A stretch of 64,000 nucleotides of DNA from Elgaria multicarinata webbii (lineage: Eukaryota; Chordata; Lepidosauria; Squamata; Anguidae). Made by a program: the position numbers and the translations under genes. The stretch is taken from positions 146,986,697-147,050,696 of the forward strand of contig NC_086173.1 of NCBI RefSeq assembly GCF_023053635.1, in the 5' to 3' direction. How positions within the stretch are numbered: position 1 is the stretch's first letter; each line of letters begins with the position of its first letter. The notes under the pieces are model-generated. The model did not search any database. It worked only from the letters and a program-made list of their open reading frames with translations, and was not told the DNA's origin. This document shows positions 14,101 through 23,100 of the stretch, one piece after another.

Positions 14101-17100
14101 GTCAGTCTATTGGATGAACTAGCCCAGGACAGCCTGCTCTGTTTGGCAGGGGCCCTCTGCCATTACCTCAGTCAGAGAAAGGTCCTCCCCATCCTCTGCT
14201 CCCTGATCGTTTTAACTGGGAAGCCATGGATTAAACGTGGGGTTTAAGGTTCTTGTACTTGTGTACAAAGCCCTAAACAACTTGGGACCAGGATACCTGA
14301 GAGAGCGCCTTCTCCCTTACCAACCTGCCCGGTCACTGAGGTCATCCGAGGACCTGCTCCTGATGGTTCCACCTAGATCCATCCTCCAATTGGAGTCCAC
14401 CAGGGGAAGAGCCTTCAGCATGGTGGCTCCCCTCCTGTGGAATTCCCTGCCTCTGGAGGTCAGGCAGGCTCCAACCTTGTACTCCTTTCAGCGCCTCCTG
14501 AAAACATCTTTATTCCAAGAAGCCTTTCTTTAATATGCAGCCTTGGATTTCTGTGGTTTTTTTTTTTTTTTTGCTTCTTTTTAAATTTTGTTTTAACTGT
14601 TTTATTCTGTTTTTATATAAATATTCTAAATCAATAAATAAACATGTGCTCTGCCACTGAGTTACCATCTTTCTCTTAAGGCTGAACACAACTCAGTTAT
14701 GAACCTCCTTGAGGGCGGCTGTGCTGTGTGAGTGTGGCCAGCTGTGCCTCTGGCCTGCAGCCCGTGATCAGGAGGCCCTCCTATCCGGTCCTCCAGGGTT
14801 TCCCAGATTTGCCACAGCCCCATACCACCTCTTTCCCCCCCCCCCAACCACCTTTTTTTTGTGGATTCCTGGCTTTTGTGCATTTTTGTCCACATTTTAT
14901 AAAGTTGAAATGCCTCTCCTCAGGTTTAATTACTGGAAGAAAGAGCTTACAGGTAAAATATGCGGATATATTTCGTGTCTTTTCCCCACCCCTTTTGCCT
15001 TTGGTGCCTGCCGGCCACTGGAACATGGCCCTTGAGAGCTTCTCCGAATGGAATTCAGCCTTGAAAGAGGTTCAGTTATAAGGAACAGTGGCACTGAAGG
15101 GCAATCGATGGCTTACCTGTGCGCGTTGGATGATAGATGATGCCCGTATGGGGGCAGATGAACTGTTCCAGAAGTTTCACATTCTGCAGGATGAAAGGGA
15201 ACACCAGATTTTACACGTTGCAAGTCAGAAAAGGAATCATGGACACTAGAGTTATTACAGTCCCATCTTGTGTTATCTGAACTACTATTGGTGAAGGCAT
15301 GGAACAGCGCCTTCTCTGCAGTGGCACCAAAGTCTGGAACTTCCTCCCTACAGAAGCTTGCCACCATTGCTTTTTTATTGTTTTTTAGATGCGAAGGCAG
15401 CCAACTTCCAGAGGGCTTTTAGATTGCCCCAACTACCTCTTTATTTCTCCTAACTTGTTCCTGGTGCTCTGCTTAATGTGGCTACTAATGAGCTTTTAGC
15501 CAGCATTTTCAAAATTTGATGTGTGCTTTTACTTTCAAAATGTTTTGTTATCCATTTTGGAGACTTATCAGTTAAAATGTGGGATATATACACATTTATT
15601 GAATATATATATATATTCAATCTATATATAGAATAAAGAAATAAGAATAAAACTTGTTCTTACTCTATAATCCAATAAGAGGTTTTGGTCTCTGCAGATT
15701 GGGCAGGGATTCCCACACACATGCGATCTTCTCTGCAGGAACAAAAACACAGTTAAATGTCAGTCTGCCAGTCAAATATCCTAAAGAAGAAAATCTGCCC
15801 AGTTACCATTGGACTTGCTGAAAATCCATCACAAAGGGGGTTAATCACTTGCACAAGGAGTTCCATTAGCTTGATTCACACCAGACCATGTCCAAAAGAG
15901 ATGGTTTCCCATGTTTCCCCTAACAACTTAAAAAAACCTGAAAGGCAACAAAAAGCTATCAAGTCTGACCCACAATGCAAAAGCCACCAAATACAAGCAT
16001 CACCTCCCATGATCTAACACTTAGCCAGAGAGCCTCGTTTCCTTATACCAGCCATCCACAACCTGGTGTCCTCCAAATGTGCTGGACTACAACTCTCATC
16101 AACCCCAGCTAGCAAGGTCACTGGCTTTTCTAACAGTTCTAGATTCTTTAAACCAATCTAGGCGTTCATATACAGTTGCTCAAATCACTAAAGCATGTCA
16201 ACACACCAGATGTTTTTGAAAAGCAAGTAACCAATTTCCTGTTTAATTTCAGCTACAGGATATGAACATACAAATCTGCCTGTATGAGACCATTGGTCTA
16301 TCGAGCCCAGCGACTGTCAGTAGCTCTCCAAAGTCTCAGAAAGGTTTCTTTTCTGGCCCTGTGGCTTAAGAATCTTTACCTGGTGAGATCAGGGATTCAA
16401 CCTAGGACAATTCATCTGCAAATTATGTGCTGTACCACTGAAGTATGGAAGTGAAAAAATATCAAGTGAAAAAGAAAAAAATATCCGGCATCTTGCCCAG
16501 ATGAACTACTCATTTCTGCTGTACCTTTATTTTCCTACATTACTTGAAGTGGAGGACAGAAGGTTGTTCTAAGCATGTGTTCCCCAACCCCCTAAAAAAG
16601 ATTAGGGAAGCATCATTACATTGTCTTGCCTTCTTGGGATGAGGTAGACCGGCATTCCCCAACCTGGTGTCCTCTAGATGTTTTGGATTACAACTCCCAT
16701 CACTCCTGACTATTGGCCTTACTAGTTGGGGCTGATGGGAGTTGAATTCTAAAATATCTGGAGTGTACTAGGTTGGGGAAGGACTTAAGACAAACTAAGT
16801 CGCCTGGCGCCAATGTTGTTATCTTTTCGGCGCCAGGTCAAGACTTTTCCCTTCTCCCAGGCATTTTAACAGCATTTAACAACGTTAAGTTTGTTTTTAA
16901 TGGACCCCAGAATTGTTGTTTTTAAATGGATACTGTTGTTTTTATACTGTTTTAATGTTTTTTTAATTTTTGTATACTTTTAATGTTTACTATTTTTAAT
17001 AGTTGTAAACCGCCCAGAGAGCTTCGGCTGTGGGGCGGTATATAAATGTAATTAATTAATTAATTAAATAAATAAATAAAGACCACGTCCAAAACCTCCA

Positions 17101-20100
17101 GGTTATGCAAAAACATTATTAGATTGAAAGGGGGATGGGGGAAGAGAAAAAAGAAAGCATGCAAACCAAGCAAGATTGATTTGTATTATTGACCACAGAA
17201 TCTTATGAAGTTGTATCCAGACTTGGTCATACTTATACTTGTGAAATCAACAGGGATGGAATTTGGGAAGTTTTGGTTGTGCAAGTTTGGTGAGTTTTCA
17301 AATTAGTGCATAGTATCCACTTGGAGCTCAGTTCTTCTGCCCCCCTCAGCATATACAAGAAAAGAAGAGCACTCACAATGCAAGTTTTTCTGGTCTTCTG
17401 TGGTGGAATCTGACCCTTGTGATTTCGCCTATAGCCAAACCAGACAGGATTGTTGCCATATCTTTCTATGTATTCTAAAGTGGAAGAAGAGAGAGAAAGA
17501 AAATATAGCCAATTATTCACAGTAGAGTATTACCAAGAATCTCTAAAATCAAAAGGCTTCAATGCTTTGAGCCCAACTGCTCAGACATAACTAACATTGA
17601 TTCCAGCCACTGTGCTAGGTGCTGTACATCACATGAAGGAATGGACTACGGCAGTTTAAATTAGGTGGTAATCCAATTTACACTTATTCAGAGCAAGCCC
17701 CATGATTAGGACTGCTCTGTTACTTTATCAGGGATGGGCAGAAAGCAGATCAGGATCTACTGGAAGACCTCTGGGTGATTTCCAGTAGATCAGCAAGGAT
17801 TTCTGCCTCCCAACTGATCAACAACAGCAACCACAAAATGACTTTTCCCATTTTAAATTAGGCTGCTGCAATGAAGAAAGCTTGTGCTGCCTATGAGTAG
17901 ACTTTTGTGTAAAAGGGACTGTTGAGATCAGTCCAGTTCCGGTGCTGAAAACAAATTCTTAAGTCTTAGGATTTGCTCAGAGGCACCCTGTTCTTTGATT
18001 CTAATTGTATGTCTTTTGCACCTGGGGGAGCTTGGCATTATAATAAAAAAACAAAGTAGATCTAACAAGCCTGAAGTTTGCCCACCCCTGGTTTAATCAG
18101 TGGGGATGCAGTAAAATAATTTGCATTCTCATTTAAAACAAAACAGGCATGTCCTCTCTAAGACTAGAAGTCTTTCTTAGTAAACTCTTTTATTTTTTCA
18201 GTGCAATCCTGCACAGACCTACTCAGACATAAGTCCCGATGTGTCCAACAGGATTTACTCCCACGCAAACGTGCATCGGATTACAGCTCTTATCTTTAAA
18301 GCTCCGTTGCATTCTGTCCTTAATTCTTAATGTATCCTTGCCTGTAACCTTCACTACTCCAGCCTGACCACCCCTAGTTACCCCCAAAGTTTTCTGCTCA
18401 CGTTCTTCCTTGCTGCCCTCTTATGCCTTGAACTCTAAACTACAGCTTTCTTCCTTCAAAATCTAACTGTCCTCTGAAGATTTGGGCATAACTGCTTAGT
18501 CCTCAGTCCCAACAGAGCTGGAGCTCATGTGCAAACAAGTTCGGTGGCTCATCTTTATCCCACACTGCCCTTGGATCACCCTTTCTCCTCTCATTATCTC
18601 CTTCACTGTTTAAATTTAGACAGTAAGCTCTTCCAAGGACAAAGGAGCCCATCTCTCTGGCTCTATCTTTTGCATGTGGGTGCCTCTATAAAGGGCCATG
18701 TACAGTGATAGCACGATATAAGCACAGTACAGAATGGCACACTGAGAGTTCAGGGTGAACATATGCCGTAGCGTAGGAGGGGTTTTCAGCCCATTACCCA
18801 TCCAAGCACTGTTTCTATTTGCCTTGGCAAATTTATTTTTATTTAGACATTTTTAGACCTCCTTTCAGGGCAAAAAGCTCTCCCAAGACAGGGTACTTGA
18901 AAATATAAAACCACGTAACACAATTTCAATAAACTACCATACTTTTAAAACAGTAGTTAACAAAACCCAAAAATGTCCAGCCAAGCAAGCTCTAAAATCA
19001 AACTATTCTGAACACAATTTTAAACCGTAATAATTCAAGGACAGCCACATACCAAATAAAAATACCTACGCTAAAAGCAATTTAAAATAGAAGGGTCACA
19101 AACAAGGCGCCACCACTGAAAAGGACGTGTTTCTAGTGCCTACCAATCTAACTAACTTCTTCCTAAAGCTTTTAAAACTTGATGTTGTGCGGACTTTCTA
19201 CTGTTAGTTTTACCCTACCCTGTGCCTGCTTACCCTACCCTGTGCCTGTTGGCATTCTCTTCCCCTCCTTATTGTTTTACTATGATTTTATTAGATTGTA
19301 AGCCTATGCGGCAGGGCCTTGCTATTTACTGTTTTACTCTGTACAGCACCATGTACATTGATGGTGCTATATAAATAAATAATAATAATAATAACTGGTC
19401 TTACAGGCGGGGTAATGAGCAGGGCCTTCAATGCTGATGCTTGGGCCTGAGAAGGTTCATATGGGTACAGGCAGTCATTTGCTGTGCAGACTGATCTTTA
19501 CTGAATATCTAAAAACTCATATAAGGAGTTGCTTTATAACGCATAAGAATAATTGTTCACCTAGCACTTGAGTAACAACAGCTCTCCAGGCAACGCCAGT
19601 TCCCAGCCTTTTCCCTTGAGATCCTGTAAATGGGAATGCCAGCGACTTAACTTTACATACACAAAGCATGTAACTTAACGCTGACTTAAAGCTCTCCCTT
19701 CAGCCTTCACTAAGAGGCCTGTAGAAAATGAGTTAGCAGTAGGAATCTAAAGCAGAAAGCTTGTATCACCTATTCCCAATAGCTAGACCAGACTTCTTCA
19801 GTCTGGTGCCCCCTGAGATGTTCTGGACTACACCTCCCAGCCTTCCTAACCAGTGGCCGTGTTGGCTGGGGCTGATGGGAGCTGAAGTCCAAAATACATC
19901 AAAGCCACGAAGTTGGGGAAAGCTGAGCTAGAGGCACATGCTGAAGGGCAACCATGCTCAAGCTAAGCAGATCTGGGTTTGGAAAAGGCCTGGATGGAGG
20001 ATTTCCTGGGCAACTGACGAATGCTACCTTGAGTTTCATGGATGGCAGAATATGTTTATAATAAATAAGGCTGGTGGAAATGGGTTTGAAAATGAAACAA

Positions 20101-23100
20101 GCACATTTCTTTTATAGACTTTGCTGTCCATGAAAGCAGGTCCCTCTCCATGCTAACCCATTTGCAATTACTAATGGGCTAACTACATTCTCTCTAGGGA
20201 CATGCCACCACTCTATGGCAATTGCTTCCAATGAATGACCTGGTTCACACATAGTGCTGGGCAATTCCTAGTTTGTTTAAGCCAGGAATTGCTGGGACAA
20301 GTGGAACATGCAAGTTGGATGCTTGCCACTTCTGTTCAATCAACAACAATCAGGTTGTTTTGTAACATCTGAACCTGGAAACTCTGGGTTGTTTATGGTT
20401 TAAATAGCCCAGAGTTAATCTGACAAATCACAGGCACTTGTTGGGTTGTTAGCTCTAGGTTGTTTAACAAATAAAACAACCCAGACTTCTGGGTTCAGAA
20501 GTCACCAAACAAAAGGAGAAATGATGAGTACGTAGCTTGAGCACTTCACTCATCCTACAATTCCTGGGCTAAACAACCTAGGAATTTCTCAGCTTTACGT
20601 GCAAACTAACTCTGTAATTGTGAATGATGAAGTCACTCAAGGACAGACACGGAAAGAAGAAATCTGAGAAGTATCTTTAGTCCTCCAAAAAGAGAGAATA
20701 AGAATGCACTCTTTTATAGAAAACTACCAAATGGATTCAGTTTCACGCGGAAAGGAATGGCTCTTAGTTTAATACCACATTTCCTTCAAGCAAAGTTATG
20801 CAGCTGTCAGAGTTGGACATATTCCACCCACCTCATCCAAGTGAAGGCATACCTGCCGACATCCCTAGGCAGAGCTCTTGCTATGGTGCTCCCCTATAGC
20901 CTGCTGAGGGAGGGGTCAGTCTACTCTATTCCCCCAAGAGGGGCTGAACCAGAACAGGGGGAAGGGGCAGAGGACTCCTCTTTCCCTGGGCTTCAAACTG
21001 TAACAGCTGTAAAGCGACATGCCAGGCATTGGGTAGGGAAAAAGAGATAAGGCATTTGTCCCAAATGCATCCACAGAAGTACTTAATTCTGAAGGCCAAA
21101 GAAGCACATCTGCAGTAGCAGACAGGGAGCTTAAGTGGGATGCCGCTAGGCAATACGATCTGCCAATATATATGTAAATATTGAAGAGAGAGTTAGTTTA
21201 CATTTATATCCTGTTTTTCCTTCAAGGCAGCATATATGATTCTTAGGCTGAGAGTGTGCACATGTGACTGGCCCAAAGTCACTCAGAGACATGAATGGGG
21301 ATTTGAACCTGGATCTCTCCACTCCTTGAGCACTTCTGAATGTAGCCCGGATAAGGCACCCATATAGTGCTTGTATAAAGTAAATACCAATTACAAGCTT
21401 GTCTAAATTAAAAACGAATTCTGGCAGTTTTGGGGAAGGGGTAGGGTGTCATTTGGCTTCATGTCTATGTAACTGGACTGCTAAATGTTAGGCACGAGTC
21501 AAAACTCTTGGCTGCAGACATTATCCACATTTATTTGTATAAAAACATCTTCAATACTATGGCTTTCACTACTGTTCATGACTTGTTCTATCACACACAC
21601 ACTTGCTGTCTGGCATAGTAGCTAAAATGTTGGACTGGGAGTGGGGAGATCCGGGTTCTAGTCCCCACTCGGTTATGGAAGCTCACTGGGCCAGCCACAG
21701 CCTCTCAGCCCAACCTACCTCACAGGGTTGTTGTGAGGATAGAAATGGAAAGGAGGAGGATTATGTAAGCCACCTTGGGTTCCTTGGAGGAAAAAAGGTG
21801 TGATATAAATGTAATAAAATAAATTTATAAGTCCTTGGATACCTTCACTCTCCAAGTACTCCCATGGCTTCTCTTTAAAACGTGACTCAGTGTCATCAGC
21901 AACCGGTTCTGTGGGTTCATCTGGGCTGGTTTCAGTGCTGTAAAGACGGAATGGCAATGGTCCAGCCTTCAGGAGGGAAGTTCTGGGTAAGTTCTAAGAG
22001 AAGACAAAGCAAAACAGGGAAAGTCTTAAAGGCAGGCAGCAGGAAACAAGCGAAGTTTATTTTGTATTAATTTGTTACATTAATATCTCACCTTTCCTCC
22101 AAGGAGCCTAAGACAGTGTACATGATCCTCCTCTCCATTTGATCCCCACAACAAGTGTACTCTCTACAATACCCATTACCTTTCCAGCATACAAAATGGC
22201 AATGAATTATTTTCACTTGTTCTCAAAACAGCCCCCAAATTAAGTATCAATCACGTTTTCACTTCACCTGTCTTACTTACAGTCTAGTACAAACATAATT
22301 CTGCTATCCACAGATAAAATGATCTCCACTTCCATCATTTTGTCAGCATTAACCACTGCAGTATTAAATCTGCATCGACACTAACTATGGCTAGCTTTTG
22401 ACCAGGGTGTGACGCTTGTTTGAAAACCCTACTTAGTGTTGGTGCAGACATAACACGTGGTTAACACAGACAAGAAACGGAGGAGAATCACATAGGAAAG
22501 GAGAATATTCACAACGAGACTCTTAACCATAGTTAAAAAAAACAGGCATGCACTGCACTGAGCTTATATACCCTGAAGCTATTATTTTTGTTTAGGGCAG
22601 TCGGGCTTTCATGCAACAACCTGATTCTACACAGAATTGGACACACTGAGGCCTATCAGCTGGACAACCATCTGTCAGGTGTATTTTAGGGTGGATTCCT
22701 GCATTGAGCAGGGGGTTGGACTCGATGGCCTTATAGGACCCTTCCAACTCTACTATTCTATGATTCTATGATCAATATCAGTGGTCTTATAGTGCAATCC
22801 TATACATGTCTACTCCGAAGTAATTCCCATGAGCTCAATGGGGCTTACTCCCAGGGAAGTGGGTAGAGGATTGCAGCCTTAGGCACACAACTAAATCTGC
22901 TAAGGCAGGGATTGCAAAAGGGGTTTCTTTTAAAAAGAAAACACGGCACTTATTTCAATAACAAAAACTACTCACTAGATTTACCTTTCATTTATGCTTC
23001 AGCTATTTAAAGTGTTTCATAATTTACTTATTTATTCTCAACATTTTTACTCCACCCTTCTTCTGACAACAGTCCTACAGCAGTTACATATCAGTAACAT

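Noticed and set aside
14237-14533. Intact 98-codon frame as a possible small host gene
   Set aside because: The residues match the LINE L2 ORF2 C-terminus and it is followed by an L2-like tail.
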